Below are positions 7,266-16,900 of a DNA stretch of 40,113 nucleotides, piece by piece. The DNA is from Photobacterium rosenbergii (lineage in GTDB: Bacteria > Pseudomonadota > Gammaproteobacteria > Enterobacterales > Vibrionaceae): positions 1 to 40,113 of the forward strand of contig NZ_PYMB01000035.1 in NCBI RefSeq assembly GCF_003026455.1. Reading direction: 5' to 3'. How positions within the stretch are numbered: the stretch's first letter is position 1; each line of letters opens with the position of its first letter. The notes under the pieces were generated by a model. It worked only from the letters and a program-made list of their open reading frames with translations, did no database searches and was not told where the DNA came from. Made by a program: the position numbers and the translations under genes.

Positions 7266-7979
7266 ATGTCCAGTGATAAGCGTGTTAATGTGATGGCAAG
7301 AGAAAAATTTTCGCAAATATATGCCCGAGCCGCGGAGCGCAAGGGCGGAGAGGCTGTGCTAGAAAGCATGTTGGCGACCCCATTGTCAGCTGAACAGCTT
7401 GAGCAGATCGGTGATGACCGTTGGTTAGCCGCCTTTACCCAGAAAGTGTTCCAATCCGGGATCAGCTGGCAAGTAGTTCGAAACAAGTGGCCAAACTTCG
7501 AAGAGGTTTTTTTCGGTTTTGATATCGAGAAGATGCTGTTGATGCCAACCGAAATGTGGGAGCGAAAAGCGACCGAACCGGCCATAATCCGCCACTTGGC
7601 CAAAGTGATGACCATTCCCGAAAATGCCCATATGATCCACGCCGCAGCGGTGGAGCATGGTTCTTTCTCTTCTATGGTAGCGAACTGGCCGCAGGACGAT
7701 ATTACCGGCCTTTGGCGTTACCTTAAAAAGCATGGCAAGCGCCTAGGCGGCAATACGGGCCCCTATACATTGCGAATTATGGGCAAAGACACGTTTATCC
7801 TAAGTGGGGATGTTGAAGCCTATTTGCGCCAAACGGGCATCATTGATGGGGGGCGGGATACCCAGAAGTCGCTGACGGCGGCGCAGAGCGCTTTTAGTGA
7901 GTGGCAGCAAGAATCTGGCCGACCGCTATGTCAGATCAGCCAGATCATTGCATTTAGCTGTGGTGATAACCGCGTTTAG
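7266..7979 (+). CDS. DNA-3-methyladenine glycosylase I (Tag)-related protein
   Basis: The 237-residue product resembles the Tag glycosylase family. The segment FTQKVFQSGISWQVVRNKWP, then FEEVFFGFDIEKML, aligns with the Tag segment that begins MICLEGQQAGLSW. Family members excise 3-methyladenine from DNA. However, the Glu before the GQQAGLSW motif of E. coli Tag is Lys here, and the Zn ligands at the Tag termini are not evident. The C-terminal part (KDTFILSGDVEAYLRQTGI) instead recalls the Asp-containing region of HhH-GPD glycosylases. It is probably a divergent repair enzyme. Start 7266 is supported by AAGGG at close spacing; ATG 7293 is the alternative. It is divergent from yebG across a LexA box, and its stop overlaps that of the convergent LysR gene by four bases. 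Confidence 0.82.
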   Translation: MSSDKRVNVMAREKFSQIYARAAERKGGEAVLESMLATPLSAEQLEQIGDDRWLAAFTQKVFQSGISWQVVRNKWPNFEEVFFGFDIEKMLLMPTEMWERKATEPAIIRHLAKVMTIPENAHMIHAAAVEHGSFSSMVANWPQDDITGLWRYLKKHGKRLGGNTGPYTLRIMGKDTFILSGDVEAYLRQTGIIDGGRDTQKSLTAAQSAFSEWQQESGRPLCQISQIIAFSCGDNRV

Positions 7980-8896
7980 TCCCCCGCTGTTTCAAGGCTG
8001 GCTTGGCATAACGGGGAGTTCCACTGCTGGCAGAACTCAATAAACAGTTTCAGCAGTGGGCTTTGGTACTTCTCTTTGTGGTAGAGCAACCAGTACTGGC
8101 GATGCATATCAAGCGGTAGCGACAGAATCGTCAAGCGGTTATCTTTCACTGCATGCTCAACAGCGCGGCGGGAGAGCAAGGTGAGGCCGAGGCCTGCTGC
8201 CGTGCAGTTGATAATGGCTTCGGTGTTGTTGAGTTCAAAGGCTTGGTGCCAGTTTTCTAGCCTTGGTGCCAGTCGACCGAGGAAATATTCTCGGGTACCA
8301 GATCCCGGCTCGCGCAGGATCCATTCGCTGTGTTCAAGATCGCTCAAGCTCAACTGGTCAATTTGGGCCAATGGGTGATCGGGGTGGCAGGCAACGACCA
8401 TTTCATCCCCAAGCCAAGGGATCACTTCCAAATTGTCTGCCTGTACCTTGCCTTCGACCAAACCGATATCCAGCTCGAACTCACCAAGCATATGGCAGAT
8501 CTGGGCAGTATTGGCAATAAATAGGCTCTGATCACAGTGGCTTGAATCTTGGCGGAAATCCCGTAGCAGGAATGGGGTAACCTGGTTGCCAACGGTATCA
8601 CTCGAACCAATTTTGAGCTTACCGGTTACTGGGCCTTCTTGACTAAATAGCTGCTCAATATCCTGGCTTCGTGCAAGCAATTCATCAGCTAATGGCAGTA
8701 AGCGTTTGCCTTGCTCGTTGATCAACAGGCGGTTATTGTTGCGGTCAAACAACTTATGGCCAAGCTGCTTTTCCAGCTCGGAAAGCGCCATACTGACGGC
8801 GGGCTTGGAGAGAAACAGTTTGTCGGCGGCGGCGGTGATTGTCAGCTCTTGAGCGACGGTGACAAATACTTTCAATTGACGTAGGGCGATATTCAT
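7976..8896 (-). CDS. LysR-family regulator, YeiE-like
   Basis: The 306-residue regulator has an N-terminal winged helix-turn-helix (residues 1-60, with AADKLFLSKPAVSMALSELE as the recognition region). The C-terminal effector domain contains WILREPGSGTRE, FELNNTEAI and GLGLTLLSRRAVE. These motifs are the ones seen in YeiE and related LysR proteins, some of which respond to sulfite. It is divergent from the TDT-family transporter gene across 130 bases, the classic layout for a LysR regulator and its target. The stop codon overlaps that of the convergent glycosylase gene (TTAG). Confidence 0.9.
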   Translation of the reverse strand: MNIALRQLKVFVTVAQELTITAAADKLFLSKPAVSMALSELEKQLGHKLFDRNNNRLLINEQGKRLLPLADELLARSQDIEQLFSQEGPVTGKLKIGSSDTVGNQVTPFLLRDFRQDSSHCDQSLFIANTAQICHMLGEFELDIGLVEGKVQADNLEVIPWLGDEMVVACHPDHPLAQIDQLSLSDLEHSEWILREPGSGTREYFLGRLAPRLENWHQAFELNNTEAIINCTAAGLGLTLLSRRAVEHAVKDNRLTILSLPLDMHRQYWLLYHKEKYQSPLLKLFIEFCQQWNSPLCQASLETAGD

Positions 8897-9026
8897 CGGA
8901 TTAGCTCTTGTTCTGGTTTTCTTAACTACGCATTAAATATATTCAATTATCCTAAACTATAAACAGTCGTTACACTACCCGGGTGTTCAATAGTAGTGAC
9001 GTAACAGTCCTTGGGGGAGTAACGAA
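8897..9026. promoter_or_regulatory. Divergent control region, LysR regulator / TDT transporter
   Basis: This 130-bp gap carries both promoters. It contains A+T-rich sequence with near-palindromic stretches around 8937-8962 (ATATATTCAATTATCC...CTATA), where a LysR T-N11-A operator would be expected. A good ribosome binding site (GGGGGAG) precedes ATG 9027. The exact operator is not assigned. Confidence 0.5.
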
Positions 9027-10007
9027 ATGATTACAGTAACAAAGCAAAAAGTGCTGGGCGCTCCAACTCCAATGGCTGGTCTAGCACTAGGCATCGGAAG
9101 CCTTGGCTGGTGCTGGGAAAACGCCGCCGATCTTGGTGGACGAGGACAACTCATTGGGGCGGGGATCGCTAGCGTTTTGTTAGTGGTACTGCTGTTTAAG
9201 TTCCTCATTCACCCTCGGGCTTTGTGGCAAGATATCAGCCATCCGGTAGTGGGCAGTGTGGTACCCACTTTTGCCATGGGGACCATGGTGGTGTCCAAGG
9301 CGCTGGGTATTTACTACCCAATCGCAGGGCAGGCGCTATGGCTAGCGGCCGTAGTACTGCACCTTATTTTCTTGGCGCTGTTCACTTATCACCGTGTAAA
9401 GGATTTTGAACTGCACCACATGGTGCCAAGTTGGTTCGTACCACCAATTGGCATTATTGTTGCCGACGTTGCTTTTCCTGGCGGTGAATTGCGCCCATTG
9501 GCAGAGGGCCTGCAATTGTTCGGTATGGGGATCTACGCCGTCATGCTACCTCTGATGGTATACCGTTTGATTTTCAGCCATGAGATCCCAGACGCCGCAA
9601 AACCAACGATTGCGATTATGGCAGCACCTGCCAGTCTGTCTCTGGCTGGGTACCTAACGGTGACCCAAGCACCATCCCCAGTTGTGATTGCCTTGCTTGG
9701 TGGAATTGCAGTACTGATGACCTTTGTGATTTATTTGGCGCTGGTTCGTTTGCTTCGCTTGTCATTTAGCCCGGGTTACGCTGCATTTACCTTCCCATTG
9801 GTGATTGGTGCCACAGCAATGTTTAAGACAGCAGCGTGGATGACAGCTCAGGGATACGATATAGAGTATGTAAACCAAGTATCATCATTAGCCCATTTGG
9901 AGTTGTATGTTGCTACTGCAGTCGTAAGCTATGTGGCGCTTCGCTACGCGGCATTCTACCGCCCAGTCTCACAGTTGTTGCACTGCCTGACACCAAGCCG
10001 TGCGTAA
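9027..10007 (+). CDS. TDT-family (TehA/SLAC1-like) membrane transporter
   Basis: The 326-residue, almost entirely hydrophobic protein has about ten predicted transmembrane helices. Features typical of the tellurite-resistance/dicarboxylate (TDT) family include the N-terminal PTPMAGLALGIGSLGWCWE, FAMGTMVVSK in helix 3, HHMVPSWFVPPIGIIVADVA in the middle, and FPLVIGATAMFKTA near the end. TDT members include TehA, the plant SLAC1 anion channel, malate carriers and the yeast sulfite exporter Ssu1, so anion export is the likely chemistry. The divergent YeiE-like regulator makes sulfite a reasonable but unproven substrate. It is a single gene followed by 141 bases before recC. Confidence 0.88.
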   Translation: MITVTKQKVLGAPTPMAGLALGIGSLGWCWENAADLGGRGQLIGAGIASVLLVVLLFKFLIHPRALWQDISHPVVGSVVPTFAMGTMVVSKALGIYYPIAGQALWLAAVVLHLIFLALFTYHRVKDFELHHMVPSWFVPPIGIIVADVAFPGGELRPLAEGLQLFGMGIYAVMLPLMVYRLIFSHEIPDAAKPTIAIMAAPASLSLAGYLTVTQAPSPVVIALLGGIAVLMTFVIYLALVRLLRLSFSPGYAAFTFPLVIGATAMFKTAAWMTAQGYDIEYVNQVSSLAHLELYVATAVVSYVALRYAAFYRPVSQLLHCLTPSRA

Positions 10008-10148
10008 GATCGCAACCTTCAGTTAGGTGTTACAAAGCCATCTGATTAAATGCCCAGCAACGCTGGGCTTTTTACTGATTTGAATTTGCAGCTAATCCAT
10101 TGATGGTAGACAATCAAAGGTAATTTCCTCTACCGGTGAGTCACCTAC

Positions 10149-13100
10149 GTGTTTACTGTCTATCACTCCAACCATCTGGATCTTCTAAAATCCCTGCTTG
10201 TTGAACTCGTCCGTCTTGAACCCCTCGATAACCCGTTCGAACAAGAGCAGATCTTGGTGCAAAGTCCTGGTATGTCACAGTGGTTAAAACTGGAACTGGC
10301 CAAGTCTCAGGGGATCGCGGCCAATATCGAGTTCCCGCTGCCAGCAACTTTCATCTGGAATATGTTTACCAAGGTGCTGAGTGATGTGCCGGCGCGTAGT
10401 GCTTTCAACAAAGAGGCCATGACCTGGAAATTGCTTCAGGTGTTGCCAGAGCAGTTATCGCTACCAGAGTTTGCACCGCTGGCCAATTATTTGAGTGATG
10501 ATCCCAACCAGGTCAAAAGCTATCAGTTGGCAGAGAAAATTGCCGATATCTTTGACCAGTATTTGGTGTATCGCCCGGAGTGGATCCAGGCTTGGGAGTC
10601 CAATACCATTGATCCTGAGTTGGTGGAAGAACACCCTTGGCAACCTTTGCTTTGGCAGGCGCTTTATGATCATACCCTCGCGCTTGGACAGTCGCCGTAT
10701 CACCGAGCCAACCTGTATGACAACTTCATCGAAACGCTCGAGGGGTACTTGCAAAGTGGTTCGCCACTGCCGGAGGGGCTACCTAAACGGTTGTTCGTAT
10801 TTGGTATTTCGGCCTTGCCGCCTCGCTACCTAGATGCACTAGCTGCATTGGGTAAGCATATCGATGTGCATTTGATGTTTACCAACCCCTGCCGCCATTA
10901 CTGGGGCGACGTCCGGGATCGTAAATTCCTCGCCCGGTTGGCAGCCAAGCAGCGCCAACAACTGCAGTGGTGTGCCGATCATAGCGAGCATGGCGCAGTG
11001 ATCTCTCCGCTTAAAGGGGATATCGAAGCCAATGTGGTTGATGAAACCCATGAAGGGGCGGTGGGCAATACCTTGCTGGCATCGCTGGGCAAGTTGGGCC
11101 GAGATAACCTGTACCTGCTGTCGGAAATGGAAGCTTATGAAGTCGAGGCATTTGTCGATATCGAGCCTGACTCACTGCTCCATGCGGTTCAGGCCGACAT
11201 CCTTAACCTCGATGATCGGATCAATGATGAAATCACCGAATCAAGCCACCACAAACTGGCTATTGCCCCTGACGACTCCTCGCTGAGTATCCATGCCTGC
11301 CACTCGCCAATGCGCGAGGTAGAGGTGCTGCATGATAACCTGTTAGCGATGCTGGCAGACAATCCTGAGTTATCGCCTCGAGATATCGTGATCATGGTCG
11401 CTGACATCAACAGCTACAGCCCATACATCCAAGCGGTGTTTGGCAATGCGCCGGGTGATCGCTATATCCCATTCTCTATCTCGGATCGCAGTGCTGATCA
11501 GGAAAACCCATCATTACTCGCGTTCCTTCGCTTATTGGCATTGCCGGAAAGCCGTTGTCAGGCATCGGAGTTATTGGAATTGCTTGAAGTGCCGGCCGTC
11601 ATGGCCCGGTTTGGCTTTGACAGCGACAAATTCGAGCGGGTGAAGCTGTGGATCGAGGAAGTCGGGATCCGCTGGGGGTTGGATGACGACACCGCTGAAG
11701 AGTTCGCCCTGCCGCGACAGCAGCAGAACACTTGGTTGTTTGGTTTGCAGCGTATGCTGCTGGGCTATGCCATGCCACAAGAAGCGGGCTTGTACCAGGG
11801 CGTGTTGGCTTATGAAGAAGTGCAAGGGCTGGATGCCGAATTGGCCGGTCAGCTTGGCCTGTTTATCGAGACCTTGATGCGCTATCGCCAGCAGTTGGCC
11901 CAGCCACAACCGATCACCGGTTGGATTGCGGTACTTAACCAGATGCTTGATGACTGCTTTGCGGTAGATATCGATGGTGAGCTGGTATTGAGGATGATCC
12001 GTGACAAGCTCCAGCAGCTTGAGCAGCAACTGGACGATGCCGGGTATGATTCGGATATTACGCCTGCTGTGATGCGTGATTACCTCAACGGCAAACTATC
12101 TGGTGAGCGGGTTAGCCAACGCTTTTTGGCCGGGCAGGTCAACTTCTGTACCCTGATGCCAATGCGTTCGATCCCGTTCAAGGTGGTGTGTCTGTTGGGG
12201 ATGAATGACGGTGTATACCCACGTTCTATCCCGCCGGAAGGATTTGATTTGATGGCGGGCCGTAACCGCCATGGTGACCGCTCCCGTCGGGATGATGACC
12301 GTTACCTGTTCCTTGAGGCAATTCAGTCAGCCCAGCAGGCGTTGTATATCAGCTATGTAGGCCGCTCCATCCAAGATAACAGTGAAAAAGTGCCGTCGGT
12401 ACTGGTCAGTGAGCTACTTGAGTATTGCCAGCAAGGTTATTGCCTTGCCGGTGATGAAGCCTTGCCGGTCGATGAATCGGCAAACCGGCTGGTGGCGAGC
12501 CTCACCCAAACACACCCGCTGGTGCCGTTTAGCCCGCAGGCGTTTAGCGGCGGCAGACACAGCTATGCTGCAGAATGGTTACCGGTAGCCAACCAGGCCT
12601 TTATCGAGCCGGAAATGTTCCAGTCAGCCCCGCTAGAGCCGGATCTTAGTGATGACCGGGCCGAGGGGATCCTAGAGCTGGCAGAGCTATCGCGCTTCTG
12701 GCGCTTGCCTGTGCAGTATTTCTTCAACCGCCGGTTGAAAGTCTTTTTCGATGGTCAGCAGGGCGGGCCGGAAGATGATGAGCCGTTTGCGCTCGATGGC
12801 TTAGGTCGCTACCAGTTACGTGAAGCCCTGTTAACAACATTCCTTGATTGCCAGAGACAACAATCGCAAGGCCAGCAAGGTCTGAGTCGCGATCAGGCGT
12901 TTGAACAGTTTGCCCGCTACCAGCAGGCTGCCGGCGGACTGCCGGTTGCCCAGTTTGGTGAGCTGGAGTTGATTGAAGAGCGGGGGCAGATAGAACAACT
13001 GGCTGATAGCGTGGTTCAGTATATGTCCCAGCCACTGCCAGATGTCGAGGTCGATTGCGTGGTAACGGTTGCCGGACGTGGGATCCGTCTGCAAGGTTGG

Positions 13101-13610
13101 CTTAAGCATATGACCCAGCAGGGGCTTGTCCGTTATCGTCCCGGTAAAATCCGAGCTCAGGATATTCTGGCTTGTTGGCTTGACCATCTCTGCTTGGCTG
13201 TCATGAAACCTAGCCAACCGACTTACCTGATTGGCATCGATGGAGCCTGGCAGCTCGAGCCGGTTTCTGCCCAATATGCCTTGGAGCAATTGGGTGTGTT
13301 AATTGAAGGCTATGACAGTGGTTTGACTCAACCCCTACCGTATTTCCCGCGTACTGCCCATGCGGGTATTCAAGCCTGTATCGATAAGAAAGGTCAGTGG
13401 TGTGACGATGATGCCACCTTGTCAAAGGCAGAGGGTAAAAGGGCGGAAGCCTTTAACGGTGGCTATATGTTCGACGGTGAGGGCAACAACAGTTACATCT
13501 ACCGGGTATGGCCGCAATGGGGCGACGAACTGGCTCAGCAGTTACAGCTGTGGGAAAACCAGATATTGAAGCCTGCAATGAAGCAGTTGCGAGAGGTTGA
13601 ACAGGGCTAA
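10149..13610 (+). CDS. recC: Exodeoxyribonuclease V subunit gamma (RecC)
   Basis: RecC is the Chi-scanning, strand-splitting subunit of the RecBCD helicase-nuclease that processes double-strand breaks. The 1153-residue product matches E. coli RecC (1122 residues) along its length: VYHSNHLDLL at the start, GIAANIEFPLPATFIW (about 55-70), ISALPPRYLDALAALGKHI, FTNPCRHYWGD, RSIPFKVVCLLGMNDGVYPR, and GDRSRRDDDRYLFLEA, SVLVSELLEYC after it. It starts with GTG at 10149, in register with E. coli RecC residue 1. It is the first gene of recC-recB-recD. Residue 40, part of the E. coli Chi-recognition surface (Thr), is Pro here, while Gln38, Gln44, Leu64 and Trp70 are kept. Confidence 0.97.
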   Translation: MFTVYHSNHLDLLKSLLVELVRLEPLDNPFEQEQILVQSPGMSQWLKLELAKSQGIAANIEFPLPATFIWNMFTKVLSDVPARSAFNKEAMTWKLLQVLPEQLSLPEFAPLANYLSDDPNQVKSYQLAEKIADIFDQYLVYRPEWIQAWESNTIDPELVEEHPWQPLLWQALYDHTLALGQSPYHRANLYDNFIETLEGYLQSGSPLPEGLPKRLFVFGISALPPRYLDALAALGKHIDVHLMFTNPCRHYWGDVRDRKFLARLAAKQRQQLQWCADHSEHGAVISPLKGDIEANVVDETHEGAVGNTLLASLGKLGRDNLYLLSEMEAYEVEAFVDIEPDSLLHAVQADILNLDDRINDEITESSHHKLAIAPDDSSLSIHACHSPMREVEVLHDNLLAMLADNPELSPRDIVIMVADINSYSPYIQAVFGNAPGDRYIPFSISDRSADQENPSLLAFLRLLALPESRCQASELLELLEVPAVMARFGFDSDKFERVKLWIEEVGIRWGLDDDTAEEFALPRQQQNTWLFGLQRMLLGYAMPQEAGLYQGVLAYEEVQGLDAELAGQLGLFIETLMRYRQQLAQPQPITGWIAVLNQMLDDCFAVDIDGELVLRMIRDKLQQLEQQLDDAGYDSDITPAVMRDYLNGKLSGERVSQRFLAGQVNFCTLMPMRSIPFKVVCLLGMNDGVYPRSIPPEGFDLMAGRNRHGDRSRRDDDRYLFLEAIQSAQQALYISYVGRSIQDNSEKVPSVLVSELLEYCQQGYCLAGDEALPVDESANRLVASLTQTHPLVPFSPQAFSGGRHSYAAEWLPVANQAFIEPEMFQSAPLEPDLSDDRAEGILELAELSRFWRLPVQYFFNRRLKVFFDGQQGGPEDDEPFALDGLGRYQLREALLTTFLDCQRQQSQGQQGLSRDQAFEQFARYQQAAGGLPVAQFGELELIEERGQIEQLADSVVQYMSQPLPDVEVDCVVTVAGRGIRLQGWLKHMTQQGLVRYRPGKIRAQDILACWLDHLCLAVMKPSQPTYLIGIDGAWQLEPVSAQYALEQLGVLIEGYDSGLTQPLPYFPRTAHAGIQACIDKKGQWCDDDATLSKAEGKRAEAFNGGYMFDGEGNNSYIYRVWPQWGDELAQQLQLWENQILKPAMKQLREVEQG

Positions 13611-13904
13611 TCGTACTGAGGATAAAGCAGGGGAGGTGTAGCGTGGCCGCCAGCAAATCATTATTGATTGTAGGGTGTTCGCTGTACGGCCACCGGTCCA
13701 GAGGTTGACCAAATTTCGTGGCTCAGATACTAGCGGACCAGATAGGCGGAAACCGTGAAACGTCTCTCATATTGATAGATGGGTTAGCGCTGAAATTCGA
13801 TATATTTATTTGAATTCGTGCTAGATCACAAAAAATAATTTTGGGCGGGCTGGGTTTTGTAATGAAACTGTGGCCCTGTTCACTGACAGGAATCGGCGTA
13901 TTCT
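13611..13904. other. Non-coding gap between recC and recB
   Basis: These 294 bases separate two genes of one complex. In E. coli the protease gene ptrA occupies this position; here no trace of it is visible and no frame of useful length exists. The right half is A+T-rich (ATATATTTATTTGAATTCG, then CACAAAAAATAATTTT), so it may hold a separate promoter for recB-recD. I see no terminator with a T-run after recC. Confidence 0.6.
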
Positions 13905-16900
13905 ATGACTCAACATTCACTTCTCATTACTCCGGAACCGCTGGAGCCGATGTGTTTTCCCCTTCACGGCAACCGCTTGATTGAAGCATCGGCCGGTACC
14001 GGGAAAACATTTACTATCGCTAGTTTGTATCTACGCTTGCTGCTTGGCCATGGCGATAACAGCACCCGTTTCCCCCGTGAACTGACCGTCGATCAGATTT
14101 TGGTGGTGACTTTTACTGAAGCTGCGACGGCAGAATTACGTGACCGTATCCGGCGCCGGATCCATGATGCCCGTTTGGCCTTCAGCCGTGGCAGCAGTAA
14201 TGATCCCGTCATTAAGCCTTTGCTGGAAGATATCAAAGATCACAAATCAGCGGCAGCAATTTTGCTGCAGGCTGAGCGTCAGATGGATGAAGCGGCGATC
14301 TTTACCATCCACGGTTTTTGCCAGCGGATGTTGACCCAGAATGCCTTTGAGTCAGGCAGTTTGTTCAATAATGAATTTGTTACCGAAGAGAGCCATCTCC
14401 GAGCACAGGTGGTCGCTGACTTCTGGCGCCGAAACTTTTATCCGCTGCCGCGTAGCCTGGCGGCTGAAGTACGCAAGCTATGGGCTGCACCCGGTGCATT
14501 GCTTTCGGAGATCAACCGGTTTTTGTCTGGCGCCGAAATAACGGTACGAGCGCCTGAGTTAGCAGGCAGCCTCGAGCAGGTTCATGAGGAGAACCTCCAG
14601 CGAATTAACCACGTTAAGCGGTTGTGGTGTGACAGTGCCGGTGATCTGCACGACATCATTGCCAGCTCAGGTGTGAACAAGCGCAGCTACACCAAAACCA
14701 GCTTACCGAAGGCGCTGGCAGAAGTGGGAGAGTGGGCCGAGCGGGATAACACGGGCTACCAGCTGCCAAAATCTTTGGAGAAGTTTGACCAGCAGGTGCT
14801 GTTTGACAAGACCAGTAAGGGCCAGCCACCGGAGCATCCAGTATTTGTGGCGATTAGCGAACTATTGGCTAACAAGCCCAATGTACGTGATCCCTTGTTG
14901 GCTCATGCGATCAAGGAGTGCCGCCAGTTGTTGCTCGAAGCCAAACAACGAAAAGGTTGGCTATCGTTCGATGACTTGTTGACCCAGTTGTCTGCGGCCC
15001 TCAGCCAAGATGAAAGCGGCTTGTTGGCGAGCCGTATCCGTCACCTCTTCCCGGTGGCGATGATCGATGAATTCCAAGATACCGATCCGCTGCAGTACAG
15101 CATCTTCAGTACGATTTATGGCGAACAGCATTTAGAACAAGTGCTGCCGGAAGGTGAAAGCAGCCCTTGTGGCTTGTTTATGATTGGCGATCCCAAACAG
15201 GCTATCTATGCCTTCCGTGGTGCCGACATCTTTACCTATATCCAAGCGCGTCGCCAGGTGACCGCCCACTATACGCTGGGTACTAACTGGCGCTCGACCG
15301 CTGAAATGGTCGGTGCGGTGAATCGGATCTTCCAGCATCCGGATCGTCCGTTTATCTACGATGAGGATATTACCTTCCTGCCCGTTGATCACAGCCCCAA
15401 AGCCCAAGGCAGGGGTTGGCAGCTTGATGGCGTGAAACAACCGGCAATGTGTTTTTGGCACCAAGAAGCTGAGGAGCCTATTAAAAAAGGTGATTACCAG
15501 CAGGTGATGGCCGAGGCGACCACGGCAGAAATTCAAAAAATCCTGACCCTTTCCCAGCAGGGCAAGGCATCACTGGTGGATGGTGAGCAGAGTCGCCCGA
15601 TCCATGCCAGTGATATTTCGGTGTTGGTGAGAACCGGCAGTGAAGCCGCATTGGTGCGCCGTACCTTGGCTGATCAGGGCATTGCCAGTGTCTATTTATC
15701 TAATCGTGACAGTGTGTTTGCCTGTACCGAGGCGATGGATATATTACGCTTCTTGCAAGCGGTACTGACCCCAGAAGATGATCGCAATATGCGAGCGGCA
15801 TTAGCTTCTAGCCTGTTTGGCCTGACGGCACAGGCGCTTGACGCGATGAACACCAGCGAAAGTGTCTGGGAGCAGTATGTGTCGGAGTTCCGCGCATACC
15901 GCAAGCTATGGCAAACCCGCGGGGTATTGCCGATGTTGCGATATATGCTGGCCCAGCGTCAGATCCCAGAGACCTTGCTGAGCCAGAATGGCGGTGAGCG
16001 CCGGGTGACTGATATTTTGCACATTGGTGAGTTATTGCAGCAGGCGAGCCAGACCCTGGACAGTGACCATGGCTTGCTACGCTGGCTGGCTGAACATATC
16101 GAAGAGCCGAATGGCAATGCCGATGAGCAGCAGTTGCGTTTAGAATCCGACAGGAATTTGGTGCAGATTGTTACCATCCACAAGTCTAAGGGTCTTGAAT
16201 ATGACATTGTGTTCCTGCCTTTTGTTTGTAGCTACCGTGAAGCGAGTACCGCGTTGTTCCACGACGAGCAAAGCCAGCAATCGGTGTTGGATATTGCGGC
16301 CAACGAAGAGAGCATGGAACTGGCTGAAAAAGAGCGGCTGGCTGAAGACTTGCGCTTGCTGTATGTGGCCCTGACCCGTGCGGTTTACGGCTGTTATATC
16401 GGCATGTCGCCAATTCGCAACGGGTTGAGCCGTAAGGAGCCGACAGGCTTGCACCGCTCAGCGATCGGTTGGTTGGTGCAAAACGCCCAGGAAGGGGGCT
16501 TGATAGATTTAACCAATGCCATGAATTCATTAGCTTCTCAATCCGAGGCTGTGGCCGTATTGCCACCTCCGCCCCTGCCGGATACCCCTTGGCTGCCGGT
16601 CGAAGAAGAAAAGCCGCAGCTGTCTGCGTCAGTGTTTGATAAAGATATTGACCGGAGCTGGTGGATCACCAGTTATTCGGGGCTTATCAAGCAAGGCCAT
16701 AGCCACCATGATGCATCTTTCGAGCTGCCGGGGTTCGATACTGATTCGTCGGGCGATGAATCTCTGGGGGATGAGGAAATTGAGCCGGCTAGGTCGATCT
16801 ATACCTTCCCGAAGGGGGCAAGGCCGGGTACTTTCCTGCACACCTTGTTTGAAGAAATTGAGTTTACCGCCCCGGTCGACAGCCCAGAGACGACAGAGAA

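Noticed and set aside
13800..13835. Possible CRP site upstream of recB (TCACA half-site).
   Set aside because: Only one half-site matches; the TGTGA half is absent at the required spacing.
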